Shown here: one piece after another, positions 11,708 to 24,300 of the stretch | Layout of the letters: each line of letters starts with the position of its first letter | Position numbering within the stretch: the stretch's first letter is position 1 | DNA from: Chlorella sorokiniana | Taxonomy: Eukaryota > Chlorophyta > Trebouxiophyceae > Chlorellales > Chlorellaceae | DNA length: 64,000 bases | Assembly: GCA_025917655.1 (NCBI GenBank) | Contig: CP084611.1 | Coordinates: 4,278,001 to 4,342,000, forward strand | Direction: 5' to 3' | Translations under genes and position numbers: made by a program | Notes under the pieces: generated by a model | The model's input: only the letters and a program-made list of their open reading frames with translations | What the model was told of the DNA's origin: nothing | Databases searched by the model: none

Positions 11708-14700
11708 ATGGGAGGGGGCGGAGAACCCTCCCCCAATAGATTTTCCTTTTCCATTGATCGTGGCGGTACTTTCACGGGTAATAATATTGACGTAGACAGC
11801 ATCGTGACCTCTGCAGCGCTGCAGCGCGGCCTGAAGCGGGCGTTGCACCGCTGTTTGCCCTGTATGCATGCTGATATGGTCAATCAATATAAAATGTGGC
11901 ACAACAAGAGCGGCAAAGGCCCCTGCTGCCCAGCGGCTCACATCAACGCTTGACGCGCAGCTGCCGCCGCTGCTGCTGCCTGCGCGACAAGCTCACACCC
12001 GCTCCAATCGCTCACCCTGGCCGCCTGCAGACGTGTATGCTGAGTGGACAGATGCATCGGGCCAGCAGCGCACCCAGGTCCTCAAGCTTCTGTCCGAAGA
12101 CCCGGCCAACTACCCGGATGCGCCGCGGGAGGGCATCCGCCGCGTGCTCGAGGCGGAGACGGGCGAGCCGCACCCGCGCAACGCTCCTCTGGACACCTCA
12201 CGCATCGCGTCCATCCGCATGGGCACCACGGTGTGCGGGGGCGGCCCGAATGCAGCGCGGACGCCTCCCTTACCTGCTGGGCAGCCGCCGGGCAGCGCCA
12301 GTCCGCCACCAACCAGCTCACGGCATGCCGCACTCACTCGCCTGCATTGCTTGTCCACTCACCGCCCATGCGAGCTGGCAGGTGGCCACCAACGCGCTGC
12401 TGGAGCGCAAGGGCGAGCGCACGGCGCTGGTGGTGACGGCCGGCTTCCGGGACCTTGCACATCGGCAACCAGGTGGGGTGCCGGGGCTCAGGCACCCACA
12501 GCCCTGATGCGCCAGCCGTCAGCAGCCGCAGGCCTGCATGCAAGAGAGCTTCTGGGGGCCAGGCACTGCACACCCCAGCGCCGTGGCATCGCGCCACCCC
12601 GGGGAAAGCTTGACTGGCTGCCTCTGAGCCTCTCCTGTGCTGACCCCGCGCAGTCCCGCCCCAACATCTTTGACCTGGAGATCCGGGCGCCTGAGGTGCT
12701 TTATGAGACCGTGGTAGAGGTTGAGGAGGAAGTGGTGCTGCCCCTGGGGGACACGCCTGGCACGTGAGTGGCAGCCGCGTCCAGGCGGCGGTCCTGCACA
12801 TGCTCTACGGGCCGTCGCACGCGGCGTGCGGCAAGGTTGGATGCCTCTGGGCTGTGACGGTTTGGTAAGCATGGATAGCTCATGATTTGCCGCTGCGTGG
12901 TTGTTCTTTGCCTCGCCGCTGCAGGCGGGCCGGCAAAAACCCGGCCGGGGACAGCGAGCGGCACCCGCTGGGCGGCACCGCAGCAATCGCCGTCACTGGG
13001 GAGGCGGTGTGCGTGCGGAAGCCGCCCGATCTGCACGCCCTGCGGATGGAGCTGCAGAAGGTGTTGGATGCGGGTGCGCTCGGCTGGCTTGGCGCTCATA
13101 GCAGCTGATGCAGCACCGGCCCCTGCCCCGCCGCTTCCCTTGTCAGCCGTGCGTGTGCGCAGCCTCGCGCTGGGCAAGCCGCTTCCCTGCCGCCGCCTGG
13201 GCTGGGCTGCCCGACCGAGACCCCTGGCCTGATTGCTGGCACCCCTGCCTCACCTGCAGGCATCAGCAGCGTGGCTGTCGTGCTCAAGCATGCCGCCATC
13301 TTCCCTCAGCACGAGCAGGCGGTGGGGCAGCTGGCGCGGGAGATGGGCTTCCGCCAGGTGTCGCTTTCTTCAGCGGTGATGCCCATGGTGAAGATGGTGC
13401 CGCGCGGCTTCACCGCAGCTGCCGATGCATACCTCACGCCTCACATCATGCGGTAGGCTGCCGACCGGGCCCGCCATGCAGCTGTGCCGGCCTTTGCATG
13501 CCTGCTGCTGTTGCTACTGGTGATGGCATGCGCGCATAGGGAGGGCTGGGCCTCTCTGCCCCTTCTGTGTATTTCTCTTGGTGATATATACTTTCTGTAA
13601 TGAATTCACCGTCCCCCTCCCCACCAGGTACATTGAGACGTTCCAGGCTGGGTTTGACGAGGGCCTGAGGCGCGTACCCGTCTACTTCATGCAGTCGGAC
13701 GGCGGCCTCACCTCGGTGGCAGACTTCTCGGGCCACAAGGCCGTGCTGTCTGGGCCCGCAGGCGCGCTGGCTGCATAAACCTTTTTCCAGCTTGCGGGTT
13801 GGAATAAGGTCAACGGGCGGAGGGCTACGATAGGCGTAAACAGGCAGCTGCCTTCGCAACGCAAGGCGTAGGCCTGGCGCCTTGCCAGCTCAGCAAGCTG
13901 CGCTGCGCTCAGCGCACCTGCTTTGCATTGAGCCGCACTCCCTGCTGCCTGCCATGTGGGTATGCAGGCGGGTATGTGGGCTACGCTGTGACGACCCGCT
14001 GGGGCGGCGTGGACGCGGGCAAGCTTCAAATCATTGGCTTTGACATGGGCGGCACGTCCACGGGTACGGCCCGACTACTGCCTTCCTGATGGATTGCACC
14101 CCCTCGGCACGACACTTGAACGCCTGACCGCTTGTGACCAACAGCCCCCTCCTGCATCATCTCTCCCACGCCCGCACCTCACTGCCACCTCCCGCCGCAG
14201 ACGTGTCGCGGTACGCGCGGGCGGTACGAGCACGTCTTTGAGAGCACCACCGCTGGCGTGACGATCCAGGCGCCGCAGCTGGACATCAACACGGTGGCTG
14301 CGGGCGGCGGCTCCCGCCTCTTCTTCCGCTCTGGAGTCTTTCAGGCAAGGGGGCAGTGGCCGGGTGGGAACATTTCTGAGGCCCTCCCTGGTGTGCGCTC
14401 CGCTCAGGCTTCCCGTATGTGGCTGACCTGTGGTTTTGCTCGTGATCTTGGGAGCTTGTCATGACAACCAAGCAAGCCAAGCCATCGGTCGAACGCATGG
14501 TGCGCCCGCTGCCGCAACGCTTGTGCAGGTGGGCCCTGAGTCGGCTGGGGCACACCCGGGCCCCGTGTGCTACCGCAAGAACGGGTTCCTGGCCATCACA
14601 GGCAAGGCTTGACGGGGCCTTGGGGCCCTCAGCGCTTGATCATCCCTGCCGCTGGAGCGTATCGGCGCGTGCTGGCCTGGCATTCACATGCGGCAGCCGC

Positions 14701-17700
14701 CATCTCGTGGCTGCTGTCCACCCATGCGTGCCACGCACTTCGTGTGCAGATGCCAATCTGGTGCTGGGGCGCATCCTGCCTCAGTTCTTCCCCGCCATCT
14801 TCGGTCCCGGGAGGACGAGCCCCTTGATGCGGAGGGCGCCAGGTGGGCGCCAGCTCAGCGCGCTGCGTGACGCTTTGGTCCTCCAGCATGTGGTCCTGCT
14901 ATGCCCCCGACCATACCAAGCCTGTGTTACTGCTGCTAGCCAGAGGGGTTCTGCGCCGGGAGGGAGCTCCCAGCGGCGTGAAGGCAAGCAGCTGGGCCGG
15001 CACATTTGGGCAGCGGCACATGCTTGCCTGCCTGCTGCCCTCCCTCCCCTCACCCGCGCAGGGCGGCCATGGAGGCGGTGGCGTCAGAGGTGAACGCTCA
15101 CGCTGCGGCAGCGGGGCAGCCCCCCAAATCGGTGGATGAAGTGGCCATGGGGTTTGTGCGGGTGGCCAACGAGGCCATGTGCCGCCCCATACGGGCGCTG
15201 ACGCAAATGAAGGCAAGCACCTTTTCTTGGTGTGTTTTGTCTGTGTAACCTGTTGATGTGGGCGCGTGGTTGTAGGGGTGTTATCTGGGCTGGAAATGGC
15301 CCTTGTCACATTCTGTGCTCAGCTCTCAAGTGAGACGCTGGTTTCTGCTTGCTGTGGCCTGCTCGCTGCAACTGTTCGCCCGCCTGTCACACCCCCTTCC
15401 ATTCCCCACATCCCCACCCTCCCTCCTCCCCTCCAGGGCTACGACGTCACACAGCACGTGCTGGCGTGCTTCGGCGGCGCGGGCGGCCAGCACGCGTGCG
15501 CCATCGCCGCAGCGCTGGGCATGCGCACCATCTTTGTGCACCGCTTCTCCGGCATCCTGTCGGCAGTGGGCATCGGCCTGGCTGAGGTTGTGCAAGAGGC
15601 GCAGGAGCCGGCGGCAGCCGAGCTCTCCCCCTCAGCCGTTCCAGACCTGGAGGCGCGGCTGGATGCGCTGCAAGCAGCAGCGGAGGGCAGGCTGGCGGCC
15701 AAGGGCTTTGCGGCGGCCCAGGTGTCCAGCCAGAGGTACCTCAACCTGCGCTACGACGGCACCGACGTGCCCATCATGACGCCCTGCCCCCAGGACGGAG
15801 ACTACGCAGCCGCCTTTGAGCGCGCGTACAAGGTGCGAGCCCTCAGCAGGCTTGGTGCCTGAGATTGGCAGGGGTCAGTGGACCCGCTACAGTCAAAGCT
15901 CACCTGGTCCCTTTCCTCCCTCCCTTCCTTCCTTGATGCTGGCTCTGTCCCCTACACCACGTCACACACACACACACACACACGCACACTGACGACCCCC
16001 CCCGTCCCCCAAACCATGTGCAGCGCGAGTTTGGGTTCACCTTGGAGCAGCGGGCCATCCTGGTGGATGACGTGCGCGTGAGGGCCAGCGGGCGGCACGT
16101 GGAGCTGCCAGAGGCGGGGCAGATCTCGCAGGACCCTGGTAGGTTGCGTGTGTGGGTAGCTGGGCGATTGCCGCCTGCACCCAAGCACCAAGTCGCCGCA
16201 TGTCTAGCTGGCGCATGGCGTCCTGCGGCGCCCATCCCCCTCACTCCCATTGCACGCCTCTCCGCAGGCCCGCTGCCAGCGCCCGCAGCCACTGCTTCGG
16301 CGTACTTTGAGGCGGGCGGGCGGCAGCCCACCCCAGCCTACCTGCTCCCTGAGCTGAGCCCCGGCCACGCTGTGCCAGGTGGGCGCCAGGTGGCCTGCGC
16401 AGCAAGCGGCCGCCCAGCCGTACCTCGTCCGCGGTCTCTGCAAGGGCGTGGCAACGCCAGAGCCTTACTGCACCAATCGCAAAGTCACATGCACGCACCC
16501 CCACACTTGCCCATCATCCGCACACCAGCAAGCACAGCTCACCAGGCTTCTCTGCAAGCTGCAGGCCCAGCCATGCTCATAGACAACATCAGCACAATTG
16601 TGGTGGAACCGGGTGCCACCGCCCACATCACCGTCTCCAGAGACGTGCGCATCGAGCTGGGGGAGGGGGCGGCGGGCGGCGCAGGCGCAGGCCTGGGCAC
16701 CGAGTGCGACCCCATCCAGCTGGCCATCTTCTCGCACAGGCACGTCCCCGGCAGCGCCTGCCGCCGCTGCACGCGGCCCTCAGGCACAAAGCATTATTGC
16801 AAACCCCTCTTGCGATGTTGTCATGCCAGGCATGCCTGCCTGCATAACGGGGGCTGCAAGGCCCCTGCCTCCAGCACGCTTTGCACCTGCTTTGGGCCCC
16901 CTGCCCTGCCTGCCTGCCCTCATCCCTGGGAGCGTTGAGCCCCTGCCTCTACAGCGTGGGCCCCAGGGCAGCCCCTGCCTCTACAGCGTGGGCCCCAGGG
17001 CAGCCCCTGCCACAAAACACACACACCTCCACACTCAGCTTCCCGCTCCGGCGCAGGTTCATGGGCATCGCTGAGCAGATGGGCCGCGTGCTGCAGCGCA
17101 CCTCCATCTCTGTGAACATCAAGGAGCGCCTCGACTTCTCCTGCGCCCTCTTCGACTCCCAAGGTATGTGCGCACACACAGACACACGCATGTGCCCCGC
17201 CGCTGCCACTGCTGCACTCCACGCCAGCGCTTCTTTTGCCGGGGCACACAGCCAAGCGCATGCGTGCCGTGCTGGCTGCTGCGCTGTGCCGCTTGCCTCT
17301 GCCAGCCGTGCGCGCGCCCCCCCCCTCGCCCCCTCCCCCGCGCCCATGCTCGCTGCTGCTCACCGCCCCCACAGGCAACCTGGTGTCCAACGCGCCGCAC
17401 CTGCCCGTCCACCTGGGCGCCATGAGCGAGGCGGTCAAGTACCAGATAGCGCACTACGGGCCCGGCGGCCCAGGGCAGGCTGAGGGCCTGCAGGTGGGCG
17501 CCCGGCCGGGTGGGGCTGCCAGCCACGGCGGCGGGGCAAGCTCGAGCAGGGTAGAAGCCGGGCCTGCTGCTGCGTGTGTGTGTTGGTTGTTGTGTGTGGG
17601 GTGGGTGAGGGGTGGGGCGGGGGTGGGGGTGACGGGGGTGGCCGCCTTTCTGCGGTGCTTTCTGCGGCGTCCTACCTTCACCGCAACCCACTCACGAGAT

Positions 17701-20700
17701 TGACTCCCTTCCCCGCTCTCGTTTCCGTGCTGTCCAGGAGGGCGACGTGCTGATATCCAACCACCCCCAGCTGGCGGGCGGCAGCCACCTGCCCGACATC
17801 ACCGCCATCACGCCCGTCTTCCAGCAGGGGCGCGTCGTCTTCTTCGTGGCCTCGCGGGGCACCACGCGGGTCAGTGGGTGCTGCTCCGCATTCCTAGGGC
17901 AAGCCTTGCCTCTTGTGGCGGCATCACCCCGTTGTAGCAACCGCCAAGAGGAGGCCAGCAGCTGGGCTGTCGACAGCTGGTTGTTAGCTGGCCTGGCAAA
18001 GCATGGCAGTGCCTCCCCCTCCCCGCCCTCCTCTGCGCAGACATCGGCGGCATCTCCCCGGGCTCCATGCCCCCACTCCCACACCCTGGCCGACGAGGGC
18101 GCCGCCATCGTGTCGCACAAGCTGGTGCGGGGCGGGCGCTTTGACGAGGAGGGCACCGCGGCGCTGCTGCTGGCCCCGGGCGCAGCGGGCTGCCGGGGTC
18201 AGCGGCACGCGCAACCTGCAGGACAACCTGTCCGACCTCACGGCGCAGGTGGGCTCTTTCTTGTGGTGGTGGTGGGGTCCTTGCATTTCGGTTAATTTCC
18301 GGCTTGTGGCGATCCAGCGCGGAAGCATGCCGCCCGCTTGCGTGCGCAGAGAGATGCGGCCTGCAGGCGGCAAGGCTGCGCTGTACGCTGCCCTCTCCCC
18401 CGCTTGCTTTGCTCGGCTGCCCCACGGTGCCGCCGACAGCCGCCCGCCCCCTCCTGCGCCGCTGCAGGTGGCTGCCAACACCAAGGGCATCGCGCTGGTG
18501 GGGGACCTGATTGGCGAGTATGGGCTGGAGGTGGTGCAGGCCTACATGCGGCACATCCAGGTGTGGGAGGGGGTGTGGGAGGGGGTTTGGGTGGCTGGGG
18601 GACGTGGGCGGCGGGGCGTGCTGATAGGGAGCGCCTTGGAGGCCTGGGCACTGCCTCCCCAGGCTCGAGGGTGGCTGGGATTCTGCGGAGGGCATGGCAT
18701 GCTGCCGCACCGCGAGCATCCCCACCCCACCCCCACCAAACACACACGCCTCACACACTTGCACCCTTCCCCCGACGCCCCCACCGAAGGCCAACGCGGA
18801 GGCGGCAGTGCGCGAGATGCTGGTCTCCTTCTCCCAACAGCAAGGCCTGCCGGAGGTGGGCACCGTGGCCACCGCCGACCAAATGGACGACGGCACCCCC
18901 ATCCGCCTGGCTGTCACCATCGACCGCCGCGACGGCTCCGCGCTGTTTGACTTTGAGGGTGGGCGGGGCGGGTGCGAGGGTGTGCCCGCCCAGCCCCTCC
19001 CGGTGCCTTCCCCATCCCAATGGGGCCCGCCTGGCAGAGGGTTGGAGCAGCCCGAGGAGTGAAAGAGTGGGGAAGGCGGGACACCCCCGGTTTGGCACGC
19101 TGCCTCAGCCCCGCCACTCATCCGTCATCTGCCCCCCCCCCGCCGCGTGGTCACCGCAGGCACTGGCCCGCAGGTGTTTGGCAACACCAACGCCCCCCCC
19201 GCCGTCACCCACTCCGCCATCATCTACGCGCTGCGCTGCATGGTGACCCGCGACATCCCGCTCAACCACGGGTGCATGGCCCCCATCACCGTGCGCATAC
19301 CGCCAGGTGGGTGGGGTGGGGGTGGGGGTGGTGAGGGTGTGTGTGTGGGGGGTGCACGGAGCGGCGGCTGACATGTTTGCCTGGCTGTGAGAAGCAGTAA
19401 GGATCTGTTGAATGCGGAGGAGTGTGCTGGCAATCGCTGACTTGTTCTGCGGGGTGGGGGCAACCCTGCTCGCTTCTGGCAGCCTGCAGCGCGTTTCTCC
19501 TGCAGCCCCCAGCGCAGAGCCCGCACTCGCTGCCAGCACCCGACCCTTGCCTCGCTGCTGCGCCGCAGGCTCGCTGCTGTCCCCCTCCCCCGACGCCGCG
19601 GTGGTGGGCGGCAACGTGCTGACCAGCCAGCGCGTGACCGACGTCGTGCTGCGCGCCTTCAATGCAGCTGCTGCATCGCAGGCAAGCTCTGGAGCTGGGC
19701 AGCTGGTGCAGGGCGCGGGCCCAGCCTGGACTGTGCATGCCCAGTATTTGCTGCGGCCCCCATAGCAAGCCCCCTCCCACCTACGACCACCGCCTCAGCA
19801 TCGCTTGGTGCCGCCGTTGCCTGTCAGCAAGAAGCCCAGGCACGCGCCATGCCCAGCCCGCAGCCAAGCTGGCACCCCCGCTGGGCCTCACGATCCTCCT
19901 GCGCCCCCTCCACCACACACACACACACACACTCTCACCCCTGTTGTCCACCCTCCCCCTAGGGCTGCATGAACAACTTCACCTTTGGGGACGAGGGCAT
20001 GGGTTACTATGAGACCATCGCGGGTGGCGCAGGCGCGGGCCCCGGCTGGCACGGGCGCAGGTGCGCCGCTTCGCTGCCCCCAGGCCCAGCCCAGGATCCA
20101 GCTTGGCCCTAACCCACGTGCTCCTCCTCCCTGCTTCCCTTGCGTGTACCTTGAGCCTGGGAGTTCCACGCGTGCCCCCCCCCACCCCACCCCACCCCAC
20201 CCCACCTCTTGTTTTTGCAGCGGCGTGCACACCCACATGACCAACACACGCATCACCGACCCCGAGATCCTGGAGCGGCGCTACCCCGTGGTGCTGCGAC
20301 AGTTCAGGCTGAGGCCAGGTGCATGCGTGCGTGTGGTGGTGGTGGTGTCAATTTGCAGAGAAAAGAGGGGGCGGGGGTTCAGGAAGGGGATCCTGGCAGG
20401 TCCTCTTTTGCAGCTTGACTGCAGGGAGTGTGCATCAGGCGGTGCCGGCCTGCTGCCCAAGCGCGGCTTGTCCGTCTGATCCTTCTCCTCGCTACCCCTC
20501 CCCCTAACACACACCAGCAACGGGTGGTGCGGGGAGATTCCGTGGCGGCGACGGCGTGGTGCGGGAGGTGGAGTTCCTGCGGCCCCTCACTGCATCCATA
20601 CTGTCGGAGCGGCGGGCGGTGGCCCCCTTTGGCCTGCTGGGCGGCGGCGGCGGCGCGCCGGGCGTCAACCTGTGGATCCGGCGGGATGGCAGGACCGTGT

Positions 20701-20941
20701 CGCTGGGGGCAAAGCCACGGTGCAGGTTCAGGGCGGCGACCGCATCCGCATACTCACGCCGGGCGGCGGCGGCTACGGCCCGGTGCCAGGCGCCGCTCGG
20801 TTGGCCGCCGACGAGGCGGCAGCGGCAGAGGCTCAGCTGGCTGCCAAGCTGGCGGGTCGGCGTGGCACGGACGAGTTTTCGGCGCCGCTGCGGGACGGTG
20901 GCTCGGTGCAGCAGTACACGCGCAACCAGGAGACCGTGTGA
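11708..20941 (+). CDS. OXP1: 5-oxoprolinase, ATP-hydrolysing (HyuA-HyuB fusion)
   Basis: Cleaves 5-oxo-L-proline to glutamate with ATP, the recycling step of glutathione breakdown in the cytosol. The protein is about 1,270 residues, as usual. HyuA half: [10 protein letters not shown] joined to DVYAEW by the first intron, [69 protein letters not shown] (second phosphate-binding motif), [41 protein letters not shown]. HyuB half: [117 protein letters not shown]. More than 20 short introns, one with a GC donor near 14610. The frame is lost at about six points (see findings); every conserved block is otherwise intact, so I annotate a gene, not a pseudogene. Confidence 0.93.
15963..15983. repeat. 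(CA)n microsatellite in a 5-oxoprolinase intron
   Basis: About ten CA units just before the acceptor of the exon encoding [11 protein letters not shown]. Confidence 0.85.
16938..17011. repeat. 32-bp perfect tandem repeat, 2.3 copies, intronic
   Basis: Units 16938-16969 and 16970-17001 are identical (start AGCCCCTGCCTCTACAGCG), followed by a 10-nt partial third copy. They lie within a 5-oxoprolinase intron. Confidence 0.9.
19914..19932. repeat. (CA)n microsatellite in a 5-oxoprolinase intron
   Basis: Nine CA units shortly before the exon that begins GCMNNFTFG. Confidence 0.8.
20175..20206. repeat. (CCCCA)n pentamer repeat, intronic
   Basis: A C8 run followed by about five CCCCA units, forming the pyrimidine-rich tract before the exon encoding [11 protein letters not shown]. 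Confidence 0.8.
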
Positions 20942-21147
20942 GGGCAGGCAGCCACCGAGCTTAGCGCCCCAAAATTGTTGCTATGTGTTTTGATCAAGAC
21001 ATTTCCTTCGATATTCCTCATCTCTGTACAACGCCCCACTCTGGTATGCTCTGCCAGCCGTGACTGCCACACATATTTGTTACAGACTTCAGTTGAGCAG
21101 TGCAAGAGGTTGGCAGGGAGAGGAGCGCAGGCAGAGGCGCCAACCCC
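20942..21147. other. Convergent 3' region, 5-oxoprolinase / EMC3
   Basis: 206 bp between two stops facing each other. It holds the EMC3 poly(A) signal and no gene. Confidence 0.5.
21080..21084 (-). promoter_or_regulatory. UGUAA poly(A) signal of EMC3
   Basis: TTACA on the plus strand, 64 nt after the EMC3 stop. Confidence 0.55.
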
Positions 21148-22617
21148 TCACTTGCCAGCCAGCGCGGCGCGCAGCACCTTGCAGGCCCGCGCCTCGCTGC
21201 CCTCCAGCCGCCACTTGTGCTCCGAAAGCCGCAGCGCAGCGCGCTCGCCATCAAACGCCTTCTGCGCGTCAAAGCCCATGGGCCCCATGGCCCCCATGCC
21301 CATGCTCTGCTGCATCTGCATCATCTGCGCCGCATCGTTGATCGCCTTCTCCCTGCCAAAGGGGGCGGGTCGGAAAGAAAGCATCCGTTGGTGAAGAATG
21401 CTGGGCCCCTGCCTTGTGCGGGGTGCTGGTGCCCGGCTGCTCCGCGCCTGCGATCCCCACACAGCCCTGCCTGCCTCTGCGCCCGCACGCCGCAGCCTTG
21501 GCCCCGCCGCTCACCTGAACATGAGGGTCAGCACGCCGCGCAGGCCGAAGAGGAGGAGGAAGTAGTAGGAGAGGGAGGTGAAGTAGGAGGGGTCCAGCGA
21601 GGGCAGGTCGATGCCGCGCTGCAGCATGACCCGGAACTTGGGGGAGAGCGCAAACGGGATGCGGCCCAGGATGAAGCCGGAGAAGAAGAAGTTGACCAGG
21701 GCGCCCAGCGCCAGCTGCGCGGATGCGTTGGGGGTGAGCGTGTGTGGGCGGGTGGGATGGGGTTGGGGAGGATTTGAGGGGGAGTCCAGGGATGGTCGAG
21801 GATGTGGAGCAGGGCGGAATGGAATGCCAGGAAGAGGCAGCGGCAGCCATTGCCGCGCTGGTGCGCAGCGCGGGCGAGGAAGCCCGCTCAAAGCGGCGGC
21901 TGCAGCTGCGCAGCCGCTGACAGCAGGCCGGCGCGGCGCACCTGCGGCAGCAGCCCCCCAGCTGCTGCTTCATCATGTTCTGCATGAAGTCCGGGTTGGT
22001 CATCATCATCTCCTGCATGCCGCGCGACTCCGCCTTCTGGGACAGCACGCCCTCCTGCCGCGCGGGGGCGCGCAGGTGCAGGTGGTGAGAGGAGTGGCCC
22101 TGGGCCAAGAGGTGCACGTTCCAACACAGAGCACGCACCATAAGGCACTTGTTTGACATAAATAAGCTGGATACCACACGAGACCAGTCACAGAGGCTGG
22201 CACAGCGCGCAGGCCGCGGCCCACCTTGCCGGCGAAGAAGGCCTTGCGCTGGCGGAAGCCCGCCTCGGTCAGGAAGGCGCCGTTGGCCCGCAGCAGGCTG
22301 GAGCGCGCCACTGCACCCTTCTGAGCCACCTCGGAGGTGCCCTTGGAAGCGTCCGCGGGGGCTTGTTGCCCGCAAAGAGCTGCAGCGAGGTGAAAAGGAG
22401 CAGTGACGGCATGTGTGTGCCGTGCGTGCGGCACGGCGGCAGCGTTGGGGTCCACGAGTTGATCCGCTGGCTAAAGCAGGCACACGCTATCAGGGGCGAT
22501 GCTCACTTGTGTGACATACTGCCGCAATAGCTGCATAAGCAGGACGCAGGCTGTGAGCGGGATGAGCACCCAATCCCGCACTTCTCGGTCCAGGACTAGC
22601 TCGGAAGCCGCTGCCAT
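21148..22617 (-). CDS. EMC3: ER membrane protein complex subunit 3
   Basis: EMC3 is the YidC/Oxa1-related core subunit of the EMC insertase in the ER membrane. ATG at 22617 gives MAAASELVLDREVRDWVLIP and the first helix (TACVLLMQLLRQYV). Later exons give ALRANGAFLTEAGFRQRKAF, the Met-rich cytosolic segment MQEMMMTNPDFMQNMMKQQ, then helices in ALGALVNFFFSGFILGRIPF and SYYFLLLFGLRGVLTLMF separated by KFRVMLQRGIDLPSLDPS. The last exon is Met/Gln-rich and ends LRLSEHKWRLEGSEARACKV with the stop at 21148. Order and spacing match EMC3 from plants and animals, including the LxLxxHxW motif near the end. About 250 residues, normal for the family. The open frame upstream of 22617 lacks an ATG, so 22617 is the start. 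The gene is divergent from the DUF1825 gene. Confidence 0.9.
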
Positions 22618-22962
22618 ATTATACGCAGCTGTTGCAGCACGCTGAGCAGACCTTTCAGGGACTTTAAAGACCTTGGCTATGGCGCCCCAGTTCCTGTGCC
22701 AAGCACCTGCCGACGCTGGCGACAATTAGCTAGGCAGAGTCATGTTCGAGGACATCAAGCCCTGCTAGAGCCAAAGTGCACTGAACATCAGCAGTACACT
22801 CTCGTTTCGACCTCTCCTGGTTATCAGTGAATTCACGATTTGCGCGATTTACATTGATCAAAGATAACCTGCGTGAACAGCGCTCACAATGCCGCCCTGC
22901 TCCTTCCTCACACTCCCGAAACCTCCTGCAACGAGCACCTCTACGCCGCAGCGCCCTGCTTT
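22618..22962. promoter_or_regulatory. Divergent promoter region, EMC3 / DUF1825 gene
   Basis: 345 bp between the two putative start codons. It is AT-richer than the flanking genes and has no clear motif I can name. Confidence 0.35.
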
Positions 22963-24300
22963 ATGCTGTGTCCGATCTCGTTGTGTCCACGTGCAATCAC
23001 TGGCTGCAATGCGGCCACGGCAGGAGCCACTGCAGCGGCGGCAACAGCGGCGGCAGCGGTGGCGGCAGCATTCCATACCCGACCCATCACGCAGCCCCTG
23101 TTCAACTCTGAGATATTCATGAAGGAGTTCACAGAGTGAGATGCCTATTTGGCGATTGCATCGATATTGACTTCCAGCAGTCCACGCCAATTTGGTGTGA
23201 TGAGCATCCAACTGGTCCATGGACCGCTCCCTGCTCTGCCGTGCTCTGCGCAGCATGCAACGCGAGATGCAGCAGTTGACGGGCATGATAAGGAACTTTG
23301 GTGAATTCGACTTGGAGGGTGAGCAGCAGGCTGGCGTCTTCAGGCCGCACTCTGCCTTCTGAGCCATAGCAACGTGTCGGGCGCTGTGGCCACCGCGCAG
23401 GGAAGAAGATTTTTGTGGACCAGCTGGACAAGATGGCGGACAGAATGCGGGTAGGTCGCTACCTGCGCGTTGCTTTTCTTTCTCAAACAGCTACCCTCTT
23501 TGCGAAACAACAGCAGTTTGGCTCGCCATCTGCGCGGTTGCCTGCAGGTCATCCTTGCCCGCTTGAAGCTGTCGTCTGAGGACGACGAGTTTGGCAAGTG
23601 GGTGCTGCAGCAGCAGAACGTCCAGATGCTCAACGCCAACACAAATTGGGAGCTGATCCTGCAGGGGTGAGTGCTCCACGGCCTCGCTGCTCTGGCTGTG
23701 CGAGCCAATCGCTTCATGCCTCGGGCCGGGTTGCTTTCCTGCGTCCAGGCTGAATGAGGAGACCAAGGAGATGCGGCGCATGATTGAGCTGGAGGAAAGC
23801 ACAGCGGATCCTCAGCGGCTGGCCATGATTCGGGAGGCTTGGCGCCAAAAGGTGTCCTGCGGCGTGGGAGTATCTGGCGGGCGGGGGTCCCAAGCCTGCC
23901 TGCTGCCGTACGCGAGGGTGTCGGCGACGAATGTCCTGTGCCTTCCTCCTTGCTGTCCGCAGTTTGCCACCGCTCCGCAGCTGACCCCAGAGGACTTAGC
24001 CAGCGATCCGGAGCTGGCTGAGGGGGCCATGCACCCGGATGTGAGTGCCTGGCGGGTTGATGCCCTGATGGATGTGGCTTGGCTCTGGTGGCAGCCGCTG
24101 ATCAACATCGGATTGCACAACATTGCATTGCGGCTGGATGGCTTACACTGCCACTCGCCACCCCCATCCAACATATGAACATGTTGCAGGCCATGCGGGC
24201 TGTGACCGAGGTGATGGCTGATCCCAGCAAGCTGGAGAACTGGCGCAGCAATCCGCCGCTGTACAAGTTTGTCAAGCGAGCGCTGCAGGGCCGCATCTGA
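22963..24300 (+). CDS. DUF1825-family protein of cyanobacterial origin, probably plastid-targeted
   Basis: The core runs FNSEIFMKEFT, then MQREMQQLTGMIRNFGEF, DLEGKKIFVDQLDKMADRMR and VILARLKLSSEDDEFGKW. This pattern (FxSEI at the start, then YGKFDREGKKxFxxQMExxxDRxR) is that of the ~108-residue DUF1825 proteins found in cyanobacteria. The algal protein adds an Ala-rich N-terminal leader ([18 protein letters not shown]), fitting a chloroplast transit peptide, and about 60 C-terminal residues (LTPEDLASDPELAEGAM and AVTEVMADPSKLENWRSNPP). Seven exons in consistent phase; the EFT/DMQ junction at 23137/23261 restores the family alignment better than reading through. Start is uncertain: 22963 is the first ATG in the leader frame. 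Function unknown; cyanobacterial ancestry implies plastid descent. Confidence 0.75.

Noticed and set aside
11708-20941. 5-oxoprolinase as a pseudogene
   Set aside because: All conserved blocks and splice sites survive, there are no scattered stops inside exons, and like frame slips occur in essential neighbouring genes. Base-calling error is the better explanation, though not proved.
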